From assembly GCF_018332695.1 (NCBI RefSeq), contig NZ_BOQN01000071.1, positions 1 to 64,000 of the forward strand: a DNA stretch of 64,000 bases, written 5' to 3'. The notes beneath the pieces were generated by a model. That model did no database searches, was not told where the DNA came from, and was given only the letters and a program-made list of their open reading frames with translations. Both the position numbers and the translations under genes were made by a program. Below, one piece after another: positions 50,718 through 60,150 of this stretch (position 1 is the stretch's first letter; each line of letters starts with the position of its first letter). This DNA comes from Paractinoplanes toevensis. Its GTDB lineage: Bacteria; Actinomycetota; Actinomycetes; Mycobacteriales; Micromonosporaceae.

Positions 50718-51697
50718 CGGACCTCGGCGACCAGGGCGTCGGGGCTCTCGGTGGGGTAGAGCGCCCAGCGCCGCGCCCGGCGGGCCCGGGCCAGGAACGC
50801 CTCGACCCGGTTGGGCCGAACGGTTTGATACCAGAGGGCACCGTCGTCCTCGAGGAGGCCGTAATACTCCTCGGCGGGCGGCGGGGTGAAGCCCTCGGTC
50901 TCGGTGGCGGCGGGCGGCTGGGGGAAGACCGTCACGACCGCTCCGGCGGGCAGGGCCGAGCGGACGGCGTCGAGGTCGCCGTCGACGAGCAGCCAGCGCC
51001 GGGCCACCGCGTCGGTGGTCTCCAGCACCGCGACGCCGTCACCCAGCGCGGCGACCCCCAGCCAGAAGTCGTCGTCGGCGGACGGCAGATCGGCCCGGGC
51101 CACCGCGGCCAGGGCCGGGGCCGAGGCCGCCAGGTTGAGCGGTTCCAGTCGGCGGCGTGCGGGGCGCAGGATGATGCCGGAACCGGCCACCTGGGTACGC
51201 ACCTGGTCGCGGATCTGCCAGACGGCGGTCAGCAGGAAGGCCAGCCCGACGAGCCGGAGGCCCATCCGTACGGCGTCCCACTGCAGCAACTCGACCGGGT
51301 CGTCGGTCGACTCACCGGCGAGGGCGAGCGTGAACGACCCGGTGAGCGCGAGGTAGAACGCCGCCACCGTCCAGTGCACGACCGATTTCCCGGTCTCGTC
51401 GCCGGCCGAGCGCAGCATCGCCCGGGTGCTGCTGCGCCACCAGTAGAAGCCGGCCAGGTAGCCGAACCCGAGGAGTAGGAACAGCACGCTGATCGCTTCC
51501 CAGTGCTCGACCATCCAGGCGACCAGGGGTGACAGGCCGTCCGCGCCCTCGGCGACCAGGTAGGAGCGCAGGGCCAGATCGGTCACCAGCAGCAGGATGC
51601 CGAGCAGGGTGGCGGCCGCGATGGCGGCGATCAGGGCGAAGGTGCGCGCCTCCCACTCACGTGGGGGCCGGGCGGTCGGCGCGTCGACCGGGGTCAT
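50714..51697 (-). CDS. Membrane protein of unknown function
   Basis: A 327-residue protein with four predicted helices in the first half (about 20-42, 66-86, 108-130 and 143-163), where WWRSSTRAMLRSAGD and the arrangement recall DUF4328-type proteins. The second half (about 170-327) is soluble and cytoplasmic, with a strand-rich segment VAALGDGVAVLETTDAVARRWLLVDG and a C-terminal basic region. I cannot name a function. It is translationally coupled on both sides: its start overlaps the GT39-type stop and its stop overlaps the asparaginase start. Confidence 0.78.
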   Translation of the reverse strand: MTPVDAPTARPPREWEARTFALIAAIAAATLLGILLLVTDLALRSYLVAEGADGLSPLVAWMVEHWEAISVLFLLLGFGYLAGFYWWRSSTRAMLRSAGDETGKSVVHWTVAAFYLALTGSFTLALAGESTDDPVELLQWDAVRMGLRLVGLAFLLTAVWQIRDQVRTQVAGSGIILRPARRRLEPLNLAASAPALAAVARADLPSADDDFWLGVAALGDGVAVLETTDAVARRWLLVDGDLDAVRSALPAGAVVTVFPQPPAATETEGFTPPPAEEYYGLLEDDGALWYQTVRPNRVEAFLARARRARRWALYPTESPDALVAEVR

Positions 51698-53169
51698 CGG
51701 CTGGGGTTCCGTTCCAGGAGGGTGATGCCGAGGAGCGAATACTGCCAGCGACGGACCGGGTGGTAACTGTCGGCGAGGCGCTTCCGCTTGGGAGCATCCA
51801 TATTGGCGTACGGGTCGGCGCTGTTGTCAACGCGGATCACCCAGATCCGTGGCGGGGAGCCCAGGCACGCCGCCGCCGGGCATTCGGTGGCCAGGAAGTG
51901 GCCGTCGGTCCTCTGTGGTGCGACGCGCAGCACGTCCGGCGGGCGCGGGGCCGGCAGGTAGCGCTCGTAGATGTCGCGCGGCGCCCACGGGATGCTCGGG
52001 TGGGTGTCGGGGAAGACCGCGACGTCGCCGGGGCGGTAGAGCGGGGCGATCACCGCGGCGACCTTCGCCGAGTCCTCGGAGTGGCCGGCCGGGCCGCGGG
52101 CGGCGAGTTGGGCGGGCCAGCCGATCAGGGTGAGCAGCAGCAGGACCACGGCGGCGGGGCGGGCGCCGGAACGCACCGCGGCCAGGGCGGCCAGGACGGC
52201 CAGGACGGGCAGCGCCACCAGCACGTACCGGGCGTTCCAGATGGGTTCGACCAGGCCCGCGGCCAGCAGCAGGAGGATCGGGCCGAAGCCGGCCGCGGCC
52301 AGGCTCACCGACTCCGCCGATCCGCGTACGCCGAGGACGGCCAGGCCCAGGACGATGCCGGCCACCGCGCCGGACAGGAAGATCCGTTCCGGGACCACCT
52401 GGAGCAGGTCGGCGGTGAGGACCTTGATCCAGGAGAGCTGGCCGCGCTGCCGGGCGCCGAGCGCGGTGAGCACGAGGGCGGGCAGCGCGCCGAGCGCGGC
52501 CGCGGGGGTCCAGAAGGCCGCGATCCGCGGACTGCGCCGCCAGGCCACGGCCACGGCGTGCGCGGCCGGCACCAGCAGTGCGCTGAGCGGGTGGCTCAGC
52601 CCGGTCACGACCAACGCGCCCGCATAGCCGGCCGCCCGCGGCACGGTGGGCCGGTCCAGCAGCCGGATCAGGCATAACAGGGCGAGCGTGGCGGCGAGCA
52701 TCGCGAACGCGTAGGAGCGCGCCTCCTGGCCGTACCGGGAGGTGGCCGGCAGGACCGCGAAGATCAGCCCGGCGACCAGGCCGGCGGCGGGGCCGCCGAG
52801 CCGGCGCCCCAGCGCCGTCGTGAGCAGGGTGGTCGCGACGATCGCGAGCAGGGCGGGGAGGCGCAGGGCGACCGTCGAGGTGCCGGCGATCGAGGCGTAC
52901 GCCTTCATGGCCGCGTAGTAGGGCGCGAGCACGATGTCGACGGTGCCGGTCAGCTCCCGCAGTTGCCCCCAGCTGAGCCGCACGGCTCCCCAGGTGGCCA
53001 GCTCGTCGGCCCAGAGTGCCGGCCCGGTCAGCCGCCACCCGCCGAGCACCGCGGCGACCAGCGCGGGCGCTACCCAGGTGAGCCACGAAGATCGCGGCAC
53101 GGCGGGCGGAACCGCCCGTTGCCGGGGGATGACCGTCGTTCGAGCATCCGAACCGGCGACCGTTTCCAT
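51694..53169 (-). CDS. GT39-type polyprenol-dependent glycosyltransferase
   Basis: Integral membrane transferase of 491 residues with about ten to twelve helices. The N-terminal acidic pair ALWADELATW (Asp55-Glu56) just after the first helix is the catalytic signature of the GT-C/ArnT-PMT group, and RYGQEARSYAFAM the usual second motif. The last 100 residues form an extracytoplasmic domain with DTHPSIPWAPRDIY. Such enzymes move mannose or another sugar from a lipid carrier to proteins or lipids outside the membrane. It starts a three-gene operon (transferase, membrane protein, asparaginase) through two ATGA overlaps. No link with the pse locus is visible. Confidence 0.85.
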   Translation of the reverse strand: METVAGSDARTTVIPRQRAVPPAVPRSSWLTWVAPALVAAVLGGWRLTGPALWADELATWGAVRLSWGQLRELTGTVDIVLAPYYAAMKAYASIAGTSTVALRLPALLAIVATTLLTTALGRRLGGPAAGLVAGLIFAVLPATSRYGQEARSYAFAMLAATLALLCLIRLLDRPTVPRAAGYAGALVVTGLSHPLSALLVPAAHAVAVAWRRSPRIAAFWTPAAALGALPALVLTALGARQRGQLSWIKVLTADLLQVVPERIFLSGAVAGIVLGLAVLGVRGSAESVSLAAAGFGPILLLLAAGLVEPIWNARYVLVALPVLAVLAALAAVRSGARPAAVVLLLLTLIGWPAQLAARGPAGHSEDSAKVAAVIAPLYRPGDVAVFPDTHPSIPWAPRDIYERYLPAPRPPDVLRVAPQRTDGHFLATECPAAACLGSPPRIWVIRVDNSADPYANMDAPKRKRLADSYHPVRRWQYSLLGITLLERNPSR

Positions 53170-53213
53170 CGTGGAGGCACGCTAAACGCCGCCGGTGTAC
53201 GGCGGGTGAACGG

Positions 53214-54104
53214 TCAGCCGAAGAACTCCTGGATCTGGGCGAGAGTCAGGTAGCCCTGCGGTTCCAGCTCGGCCGGCATCGCGGCCAGCGGCTTGGTGGT
53301 GACCGGCACCTCGGGCACGTCGGCCGGCAGGGTCGGCACGGGCGGGGTGGGCGGGAGACCGGGCAGAGACATCGCCTGCCGGATCACCTCGAACATGGAC
53401 CGCACCTCGGCGACCGCCCGGGCGGAGAGGTCGGCGCCGCCGCCGGGCGACGCGCAGGTGAAGTTGGCCCGCAGCCGGTCGGAGCAGCGGCGGATGTCGG
53501 CGCTGGGCCGCAGGTGGTCGAGCTTGCCCTCGGCGACGATGCCCAGTTCGCAGGCGGTCAGCCCGGACTGCCGCCACCAGGAGCGCCAGGCCGGGTCGGC
53601 GTCCAGGGTGAGCGCCACGTGCCGCAGCGCGATCATGTAGTCCTGCGGGGCGTGGCGCTCGACGGTGGTGGTGCCCATGTGCGGGTGCAGCCACGAGGCG
53701 CCCCAGGCCGCGACGTTGGAGCCAGTGCGGACGCTGACCGCGGTCTGGTGCTTCCAGTCGGCCCGGGTGGACGTGCGGTAGGCGCGTTCGGCGACCGGGA
53801 GCAGTTGGGCGCCGGGGGAGCGGGTGTAGGAGGCGAGCACCCCCGGGGCACCGAGAACCCTCCGGTAGGCCCGCTTCCCGGCGGCGACGGCCGCGCAGCG
53901 TACGCCCAGGAACGACGCGCCGGAGGTCGCCACCGCGCGATAGTGCGCGGGGGTGTCCAGCGCGTGCAGCGCGCGGGCCAGGTGGTCGGCGAAGTCCCGG
54001 ATGTCTGCGGCGCCGTGGTCGGAGAGCTCGTCGGCCAGGCGTTCGAGGTTGGCCGGGTCGGGGCCGGTCCGGTCGACCAGTTCCCAGAAGGTCTGCTCGT
54101 CCAT
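53214..54104 (-). CDS. DUF4240-domain protein
   Basis: A 296-residue protein whose first 150 residues match the DUF4240 pattern (MDEQTFWELVDRTG at the start, then LADELSDHGAADIRDFADHL). The middle (about 120-230) is a helical region including WRSWWRQSGLTACELGI, followed by a Pro/Val-rich linker (LPPTPPVPTLPADVPEVPVTTK) and a short end that may form a helix (YLTLAQIQEFFG). DUF4240 proteins are often linked with polymorphic toxin or WGR-type contexts, but no activity is known. It stands alone between the glycosyltransferase operon and the divergent MarR-MFS operon. Confidence 0.78.
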   Translation of the reverse strand: MDEQTFWELVDRTGPDPANLERLADELSDHGAADIRDFADHLARALHALDTPAHYRAVATSGASFLGVRCAAVAAGKRAYRRVLGAPGVLASYTRSPGAQLLPVAERAYRTSTRADWKHQTAVSVRTGSNVAAWGASWLHPHMGTTTVERHAPQDYMIALRHVALTLDADPAWRSWWRQSGLTACELGIVAEGKLDHLRPSADIRRCSDRLRANFTCASPGGGADLSARAVAEVRSMFEVIRQAMSLPGLPPTPPVPTLPADVPEVPVTTKPLAAMPAELEPQGYLTLAQIQEFFG

Positions 54105-54224
54105 GACGGCATGCTGTCACCCGGGGCACGCTCCGCTAGTCAGGACAATTCGGCACGTCTGGGCGACTACCGGAGAGTAACGAGCCCTTGGTCACCTCGT
54201 CGGTGGGCTTTCATAAGTGCGTGA

Positions 54225-54230
54225 TATAAA
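54225..54230 (+). promoter_or_regulatory. -10 box giving a probably leaderless MarR transcript
   Basis: TATAAA is six bases from the GTG start at 54237. The usual distance from a -10 to the first transcribed base puts the transcript start at the codon itself, and there is no ribosome-binding site between. No clear -35 is present. Leaderless messages are frequent in actinomycetes. Confidence 0.5.
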
Positions 54231-54236
54231 AATTGG

Positions 54237-54695
54237 GTGCGGGATACAGACATCGTTTCGGACGAAGACCTGGCCATCGCCGGCGGTTTCGAGCGCTTCT
54301 ACGAGGTGCTTCGCCGGCTGACGCCGCGTTCCGAGCTGAGCCTGACCGCCGCCTCGACCCTGCGCCGCCTCGAGCGGTCGGGCCCGCACCGGCTCTGCGA
54401 GCTGCACGCGCCCGAAGGGGTGAGCCAGCCCGCGATGACGCAGCTGATCACCCGGCTAGAGAAGGAAGGGCTGGCGAAGCGCGGCAGCGACCCGGACGAC
54501 GGCCGGGCCGTGATCGTCACCATCACCGACGCCGGCCGGGCCGCGGTGGCGCGCCGCCGGGACGGTCGCACCCGGGCGCTGTCCGCCCTGCTGGAGCAGC
54601 TCCCGGCCGCCGATCACGCGGCCATCGTCGCGGTGCTGCCGGCGCTGGAGCGGCTCGGCGACCTGATGGCCGAGCAGCCTCCCTCGGAAAAGTGA
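54237..54695 (+). CDS. MarR-family transcriptional regulator
   Basis: A 152-residue MarR repressor. The winged helix is at about 38-105: [49 protein letters not shown] within the fold, then the wing with [19 protein letters not shown] 54237 begins probably a leaderless message. Its stop lies 13 bp before the MFS exporter gene, so it likely controls that exporter in response to a toxic ligand, the common MarR-exporter arrangement. The start region itself (54205-54236) would be the operator, but no strong palindrome is seen. Confidence 0.87.
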   Translation: MRDTDIVSDEDLAIAGGFERFYEVLRRLTPRSELSLTAASTLRRLERSGPHRLCELHAPEGVSQPAMTQLITRLEKEGLAKRGSDPDDGRAVIVTITDAGRAAVARRRDGRTRALSALLEQLPAADHAAIVAVLPALERLGDLMAEQPPSEK

Positions 54696-54708
54696 AAGGG
54701 GTACTCGA

Positions 54709-56472
54709 TTGATCACGGTCGACCACCCTCGGTACAAGTGGGTCGCGCTGTCGAACACCACGCTCGGCAACCTGCTCGCCACGATCAACTCGTCGATCGT
54801 CCTGATCTCGCTTCCGGCGATCTTCAAGGGCATCCACGTCGACCCGCTCGACGCCGGCAACGTCAGCTATCTGCTCTGGATGCTGATGGGCTACATGCTG
54901 GTCACCGCGGTGCTGGTGGTGACGCTGGGCCGGCTCGGCGACATGTACGGCCGGGTCAAGATCTACAACGCCGGCTTCGCGATCTTCACGATCACCAGCA
55001 TCATCCTGTCGCTCGACCCGTTCGACGGCGGTGGCGGCGCGCTCTGGCTGATCGGCTGGCGGGTGCTGCAGGCGGTCGGCGGCGCGATGCTGATGGCCAA
55101 CTCGGCCGCGATCATCACCGACGCGTTCTCGGCCGAGCAGCGCGGCATGGCGCTCGGCGTCAACATCGTCTCGGCCCTGGCCGGCTCGTTCATCGGCCTG
55201 GTGCTCGGTGGCGTGCTCGCCGAGTGGGACTGGCGCTCGATCTTCTGGGTCAACATCCCGCTGGGCGTGCTCGGCACCGTCTGGGCGTACCGGTCGCTGC
55301 ACGACACCGGCGTCCGCCGGCCCGCGAAAATCGACTGGTGGGGCAACGCGACCTTCGCGGTCGGCCTCACGGCCGTGCTGGCCGCCATCACGTACGGGAT
55401 CCAGCCGTACGGCGGCCACACCATGGGCTGGTCGAATCCGTGGGTGCTGACCGGCCTGATCGGTGGCGCGCTCGTGCTGGTCGCGTTCGGCGTCATCGAG
55501 ACCCGGGTGGCCGAGCCGATGTTCCCGCTCGGCCTGTTCAAGAACATCGGCTTCACCAGCGGTAACGCAGCGAACCTGCTGGCCAGCATCGCCCGCGGTG
55601 GCCTCCAGTTCATGCTGATCATCTGGTTGCAGGGCATCTGGCTGCCGCTGCACGGGTACGACTACGAGTCCACCCCGCTGTGGGCCGGCATCTATCTGGT
55701 CCCGATGACGATCGGCTTCCTGGCGGCCGGCCCGCTCGCCGGTTACCTCTCCGACAAGTTCGGGCCGCGGTTGTTCGCGTCCGGCGGCCTGCTGGTGATG
55801 GCCGTGTCCTTCGTCGGACTGCTGTTGCTGCCGGGCGACTTCAACTACGCGGTCTTCGCGACCCTGATCTTCATCAACGGCCTGGGCGGTGGCCTGTTCG
55901 CGGCGCCGAACACGTCGCTGATCATGTCGAGCGTGCCGGCCAACATGCGCGGTGCCGCCTCCGGCATGCGGGCCACCTTCCAGAACGCCGGTCAGGTGCT
56001 CTCCATCGGCGTCTTCTTCTCGCTGATGGTGGCCGGCCTGGCCGACTCGCTGCCGGGCACCCTCAGCACCGGCCTGACCTCGCAGGGCGTGCCGGTCGAC
56101 ACGGCCAACACGATCGCCCAGCTGCCGCCGGTGGGCACGCTGTTCGCGGCGTTCCTCGGCTTCAACCCGATCGGCGAGCTGCTCGGCCCGGCCGTGCTGG
56201 GCGCGCTGCCGGCCGCCAACGCGGCCAACCTGACCGGCCTGCAGTTCTTCCCGCGGCTGATCGCCGAACCGTTCCACGACGGCCTGGTGATCGTCTTCTG
56301 GATGGCGATCGCGATGGCCGTGGCCGGTGCGCTGCTCTCCCTGCTGCGTAGCCGGAAGGTGGCGCCCGCGGCGGAGTTCGTCGCGCACGAGGCCGAGGTC
56401 AAGGCCGAGCTGTCCGACGCGCAGCCACTGAGTCCGGCGACCGGCGTTTCGGAGCCGTTGGACCGGGCATAG
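54709..56472 (+). CDS. MFS drug exporter, DHA2-type, large form
   Basis: Exporter of 587 residues with 14 predicted helices and longer loops than the DHA2 gene at 6425. Motifs include [14 protein letters not shown] (motif A), [23 protein letters not shown] (motif C region) and [15 protein letters not shown] in helix 1. The last 40 residues are a hydrophilic tail. TTG 54709 is chosen, with AAAGGGG eight bases ahead, because the next in-frame start lies within the first helix region. It follows the MarR gene and ends at a strong bidirectional terminator shared with the convergent TetR gene. Substrate unknown. Confidence 0.87.
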   Translation: MITVDHPRYKWVALSNTTLGNLLATINSSIVLISLPAIFKGIHVDPLDAGNVSYLLWMLMGYMLVTAVLVVTLGRLGDMYGRVKIYNAGFAIFTITSIILSLDPFDGGGGALWLIGWRVLQAVGGAMLMANSAAIITDAFSAEQRGMALGVNIVSALAGSFIGLVLGGVLAEWDWRSIFWVNIPLGVLGTVWAYRSLHDTGVRRPAKIDWWGNATFAVGLTAVLAAITYGIQPYGGHTMGWSNPWVLTGLIGGALVLVAFGVIETRVAEPMFPLGLFKNIGFTSGNAANLLASIARGGLQFMLIIWLQGIWLPLHGYDYESTPLWAGIYLVPMTIGFLAAGPLAGYLSDKFGPRLFASGGLLVMAVSFVGLLLLPGDFNYAVFATLIFINGLGGGLFAAPNTSLIMSSVPANMRGAASGMRATFQNAGQVLSIGVFFSLMVAGLADSLPGTLSTGLTSQGVPVDTANTIAQLPPVGTLFAAFLGFNPIGELLGPAVLGALPAANAANLTGLQFFPRLIAEPFHDGLVIVFWMAIAMAVAGALLSLLRSRKVAPAAEFVAHEAEVKAELSDAQPLSPATGVSEPLDRA

Positions 56473-56490
56473 CAATGGGCAAGCACGTAG

Positions 56491-56517
56491 CGAGGCCCGG
56501 CGGTTCGCCGGGCCTCG
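56491..56517. terminator. Bidirectional terminator between MFS and TetR genes
   Basis: CGAGGCCCGGCG (56491-56502) and its perfect complement (56506-56517) form a 12-bp stem with a GTT loop. It lies between the MFS stop (56472) and the convergent TetR stop (56520), so it can end both transcripts. Confidence 0.8.
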
Positions 56518-56519
56518 TT

Positions 56520-57116
56520 CTATGCGGCGGCAGTGATGGCGGCGTCGAGCAGGCGCTCGGCGATCGAGCGGGCCAGCACGGCGGCGCCGGCCTGCTTGTC
56601 CATCCGCCCGCCGACCGAGGCGCCGTCGTAGAGGATCACCAGCTGGGCGGCGAGGGCCGGTGCGTCCGCGACGCCGGCATCCCGGGCCAGCTCGGTGAAC
56701 AGGCCCCTGGTCCAGGCTCGGTTGGCGCTGGTGACCTGCTCGACCGCGCCGCCCTCGTCGACCGACTCGGCGCTGGCGTTGTAGAAGGCGCAGCCCCGGA
56801 ACCCGGGCGTGGCGGCCACCTCAGCGAGCACTTCGAAGACACCGAGGAGCCGGTCGCGGGGGTTGTCGAACCGCTCGAGCCCGGCCAGCAGCCGGGTGCG
56901 GCGCAGCTGGTGCCGGTTTTCCAGATAGGCCCGGACCAGCTCCTCCTTGCTGCCGAAGGAGCTGTAGAGGGACGCCTTGGCGACCCCGGCGCGCTCGATG
57001 ACGCGGTCGATGCCGACGGTGTGCACGCCCTCGGCGTAGAAGAGCTCGTCCGCGGCGGCCAGCAGGCGCTCACGCGCTGATGGTTTGCGCTCCGCGGTAG
57101 GTGATGCGGGTGACAT
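56520..57116 (-). CDS. TetR-family transcriptional regulator
   Basis: Repressor of 198 residues. The helix-turn-helix is at about 30-60 (VGIDRVIERAGVAKASLYSSFGSKEEL), and the C-terminal domain includes GCAFYNASAE and ILYDGASVGGRMDK, typical of the AcrR/TetR_C group that binds small aromatic or drug-like ligands. ATG 57116 leaves the two repeated operators at 57132-57171 in the divergent region with the MFS gene. It almost certainly represses itself and that exporter. Confidence 0.9.
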   Translation of the reverse strand: MSPASPTAERKPSARERLLAAADELFYAEGVHTVGIDRVIERAGVAKASLYSSFGSKEELVRAYLENRHQLRRTRLLAGLERFDNPRDRLLGVFEVLAEVAATPGFRGCAFYNASAESVDEGGAVEQVTSANRAWTRGLFTELARDAGVADAPALAAQLVILYDGASVGGRMDKQAGAAVLARSIAERLLDAAITAAA

Positions 57117-57131
57117 GCGTTTGACGATACC

Positions 57132-57171
57132 AGACAGGTCTGTCTAGTCTCTGGTGCAGACAGACCTGTCT
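57132..57171. promoter_or_regulatory. Twin TetR operators AGACAG-N2-CTGTCT
   Basis: Two perfect copies, 57132-57145 (spacer GT) and 57158-57171 (spacer AC), have centres 26 bp apart, in the short space between the divergent TetR and MFS genes. Two same-face dimers could bind the pair. The first lies 16 bp before the TetR start codon and the second 24 bp before the MFS start codon. Confidence 0.78.
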
Positions 57172-57194
57172 GTTCACGATGCGAAAGGCTCGAC

Positions 57195-58412
57195 ATGACC
57201 ACCGTTGCCGAAGCGCCACCGGACGTCCGCAACCGGCGGCTGTCTCGCCCGGTCGCGTTCGCGGCCATCGCCGCGATCTTCGTGACCTTCGCCGCCGCGT
57301 CCGCCGCGCCCTCCCCGCTGTACGTCGTCTACCAGCACCTGTGGGGCTTCTCGGCGACCACGCTCACGGTGGTCTTCGCGGTCTACGTGGTCGGCTTGAT
57401 CGGCTCGCTGCTGATGCTCGGCGCGCTCTCCGACCACGTCGGCCGCCGCCCGGTGCTGGCCGCCGCGATCGCACTCGAGGCCGCCTCGCTCATCCTCTTC
57501 CTGGCCGCCGGTGACGTGACCGTCCTGCTGGTGGCCCGGCTGCTGCAGGGCATCGCCACCGGCGCCGCGCTCACCACGCTCGGTGCGGCCCTGGTCGACC
57601 TCAACCCGCCGCACGCGCCCGGGCGGGCCGGCCTGATCAACGGCATCGCGCCCACCGCCGGGCTGGCCGTCGGTGCTCTGGGCTGCGGTGCTCTCGTGCA
57701 GTTCGCGCCAGAGCCCACCCACCTGGTCTGGGCGCTGCTGCTCGCCGCCATGCTGCTGTCGGGCGTCGTCGTGGCCCGCCTCCCGGAGACCTCGGCCCGC
57801 CGCCCCGGCGCGGTCGCCTCCCTCTCGCCCCGGCTCGGGGTGCCGGCCCGGCTGCGCGGCGACGTGCTGGCCCTGGTGCCGGTGATCGTGGCCAGCTGGG
57901 CGATCGGCGGGCTCTACCTGTCGCTCGGCCCGTCGGTCGCGGCCGCCGAACTCGGGCTCACCAACCACCTGGTCGGCGGGTTCGTGGTGACGCTGCTCTG
58001 CGGCACCGGCGCCATCACCTCGTACGCCATGCGCAACCTGCCCACCCCGCGCGTGCTCACCCTGGCCGCCGCCCTGCTCACGGTGGGTTCGGTGATCAGC
58101 GTGGCCGGGGTCGAGTGGTCGAACATCGCGGTCGCCGCGGCCGGCACGGTGATCTCCGGCGTCGGCTTCGGCGCCTCGGCGCTGGCCTCGTTCGGCACCC
58201 TTGCGGTGCTGGCCGCGCCGCACGAGCGGGGCGAGCTGTTCGCAGTCGCGCTGACCATCGCGTACACCGCGTTCAGCGTGCCCGCCGTGATCGCCGGATT
58301 CGCCGCGACCTCGGAGGGGCTGCACCGCACCACGCTGGTGTACGGCCTGGTCGTGGCGGTGCTGGCGGCGGTCGCCCTGACGGCGCAACGGCTGAGGTCA
58401 CGAATCAGCTAA
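57195..58412 (+). CDS. MFS transporter
   Basis: A 12-helix MFS protein of 405 residues. Motif A is GALSDHVGRRPVL between helices 2 and 3, and the APSPLYVVYQHLWGFS segment at the end of helix 1 is typical of the sugar-efflux/bicyclomycin-like group of actinomycetes. The central loop is short (about residues 195-215). ATG 57195 lies 24 bp from the second operator. With the divergent TetR gene and twin operators it forms an inducible efflux module. Substrate unknown. A hairpin terminator follows the gene at 58438-58468. Confidence 0.88.
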   Translation: MTTVAEAPPDVRNRRLSRPVAFAAIAAIFVTFAAASAAPSPLYVVYQHLWGFSATTLTVVFAVYVVGLIGSLLMLGALSDHVGRRPVLAAAIALEAASLILFLAAGDVTVLLVARLLQGIATGAALTTLGAALVDLNPPHAPGRAGLINGIAPTAGLAVGALGCGALVQFAPEPTHLVWALLLAAMLLSGVVVARLPETSARRPGAVASLSPRLGVPARLRGDVLALVPVIVASWAIGGLYLSLGPSVAAAELGLTNHLVGGFVVTLLCGTGAITSYAMRNLPTPRVLTLAAALLTVGSVISVAGVEWSNIAVAAAGTVISGVGFGASALASFGTLAVLAAPHERGELFAVALTIAYTAFSVPAVIAGFAATSEGLHRTTLVYGLVVAVLAAVALTAQRLRSRIS

Positions 58413-58437
58413 AAGGCCCATCTTTCGTGCTCCTCCG

Positions 58438-58468
58438 GCGTGGACGGTCTCTCTTAGGCCGTCCACGC
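58438..58468. terminator. Terminator after the MFS gene
   Basis: GCGTGGACGG (58438-58447) pairs exactly with CCGTCCACGC (58459-58468) around an 11-base loop, 26 bp past the MFS stop codon and 40 bp before the hydrolase start. Confidence 0.75.
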
Positions 58469-58508
58469 CTCAGCATATGGGGCGAAACGGACACGAGAGG
58501 GCTTGAGG

Positions 58509-60092
58509 ATGCGAAGAAGACTTCTGGCTGCGGCCATCACGATCGCCGTGGCGGCGGCCGGCGCCACGGCGACCGGGGCGCGCGCAGAACCGCGGCTCAA
58601 GCCCGGTTACCCCAAGCTCACCTGGGGCACCTGCACCGACCCGTCGCTGGTGAGCCGCAAGGCCGAGTGCGGCTTCGTCACGGTGCCGCTGGACTACAAG
58701 GACCCGGACGGCGAGACGATCGAGCTGGCCATCTCGCGGATCAAGCACACCGTCCCGCAGAACCGGTACCAGGGCATCATGCTGGTCAACCCGGGCGGCC
58801 CGGGCGGGAAGGGCCAGTCCCTCGGGGTGATCGGGTCGCTGGTGCCGAAGAAGGCCGGCGACGCGTACGACTGGATCGGCTTCGACCCACGCGGGGTGGG
58901 CGCCAGCAAGCCGTCGCTGAGCTGTGACAGCGACTACGCCGGCTACAACCGGCCGGAGTACGTGCCGACCACCACCGAGATCGAGAAGACCTGGCTGGAG
59001 CGGGCCGAGAAGTACGCGGCGGACTGCGCCAAGGCCGGCGGCAAGCTGCTCGACCACCTCAAGACCCAGGACACCGTCCGGGACATGGAGAGCATCCGCC
59101 TCGTCCTCGGCGCCACCCAGATCAACTTCTACGGCTTCTCGTACGGCACCTACCTGGGCCAGGTCTACGCCACCATGTTCCCGTCCCGGGTGCGCCGGAT
59201 GGTGCTCGACGGCAACGTCAACCCGGCCCGGGTCTGGTACGACTCGAACCTCGACCAGGACCTCGCGTTCGACAAGAACATGAAGGTCTATTTCGGGTGG
59301 CTCGCGAAGTACGACCGGGTCTACCACCTCGGCCGCACCGCGAAGGCCGTCGAGAAGCTCTACTACGCCGAGCGGGCCAAGCTCGCCGCCAAGCCGGCCG
59401 GCGGGGTGATCGGCCCGTCCGAGTTCACCGACGTCTTCCTGCAGGCCGGGTACTACATCTTCGGCTGGGAGGACATCGCGCAGGCGTTCGCGGCCTGGGT
59501 GCGTAAGAAGGACGCGGCACCGCTGAAGAAGCTCTACGACAAGAACAACGACCAGAAGGACGGCGGCGACAACGGGTACGCCATCTACCTGGGCGTGCAG
59601 TGCACCGACGTGCAGTGGCCGCTGAGCTGGACCAAGTGGACCGCGGACAACTGGGAGGTGCACCGCAAGGCGCCGTTCGAGACCTGGGCCAACGCCTGGT
59701 ACAACGCGCCCTGCCGCACCTGGGCCGGCAAGCCGGGCATCCCGACCACCGTCTCCGGCGAGGCCGTGCCGCCGATCCTGCTGATCAGCGAGACCCGGGA
59801 CGCGGCCACCCCGTTCAGCGGCAGCCTCGAGGTGCGCAAGCGGTTCCCCCGTTCGGTCCTGGTCGAGGGCGTCGGCGGGACCACCCACGCGGGCTCGCTG
59901 TTCGGCGACGAGTGCATCGACAACACGATCGCCGATTACCTGGCCACCGGCGCACTCCCCAAGCGCAAGCCGGGTGAGCGGTCCGACAAGCGTTGTCCCC
60001 CGATTCCGCAGCCCGATCCCGCCAGCGGTGCGGGCGACGTCAAGGGCAAGCGGCCTGCCGAGGCCGTGCTGCGGCGGGCGCTCATGAAATAA
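58509..60092 (+). CDS. Secreted alpha/beta hydrolase, tripeptidyl aminopeptidase-like
   Basis: Exported hydrolase of 527 residues in the S33-like group of Streptomyces tripeptidyl aminopeptidases (SlpD/SlpE/Tap). The signal peptide occupies about 1-27, ending TATGARA. The oxyanion loop is NPGGPGGKG, the nucleophile Ser211 in GFSYGTYLG; the acid is in SETRDAATP and the base in GTTHAGS near the C-terminus, where the family-typical TAP-like domain lies. ATG 58509 is chosen, with GAGAGGG upstream; a TTG at 58503 adds only two residues. Lipoprotein cysteine is absent, so it should be released. It likely trims peptides outside the cell. Confidence 0.88.
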   Translation: MRRRLLAAAITIAVAAAGATATGARAEPRLKPGYPKLTWGTCTDPSLVSRKAECGFVTVPLDYKDPDGETIELAISRIKHTVPQNRYQGIMLVNPGGPGGKGQSLGVIGSLVPKKAGDAYDWIGFDPRGVGASKPSLSCDSDYAGYNRPEYVPTTTEIEKTWLERAEKYAADCAKAGGKLLDHLKTQDTVRDMESIRLVLGATQINFYGFSYGTYLGQVYATMFPSRVRRMVLDGNVNPARVWYDSNLDQDLAFDKNMKVYFGWLAKYDRVYHLGRTAKAVEKLYYAERAKLAAKPAGGVIGPSEFTDVFLQAGYYIFGWEDIAQAFAAWVRKKDAAPLKKLYDKNNDQKDGGDNGYAIYLGVQCTDVQWPLSWTKWTADNWEVHRKAPFETWANAWYNAPCRTWAGKPGIPTTVSGEAVPPILLISETRDAATPFSGSLEVRKRFPRSVLVEGVGGTTHAGSLFGDECIDNTIADYLATGALPKRKPGERSDKRCPPIPQPDPASGAGDVKGKRPAEAVLRRALMK

Positions 60093-60150
60093 CGAGAGCC
60101 GCACCACCTCGGGGCCGGTCGGCACCCGGCGGCGGCTATGCTCGATCACG

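Noticed and set aside
54523-56475. A 650-codon minus-strand frame opposite the large MFS gene
   Set aside because: It is the antisense shadow of a 14-helix transporter; Arg/Gln/His-rich with no hydrophobic helices.
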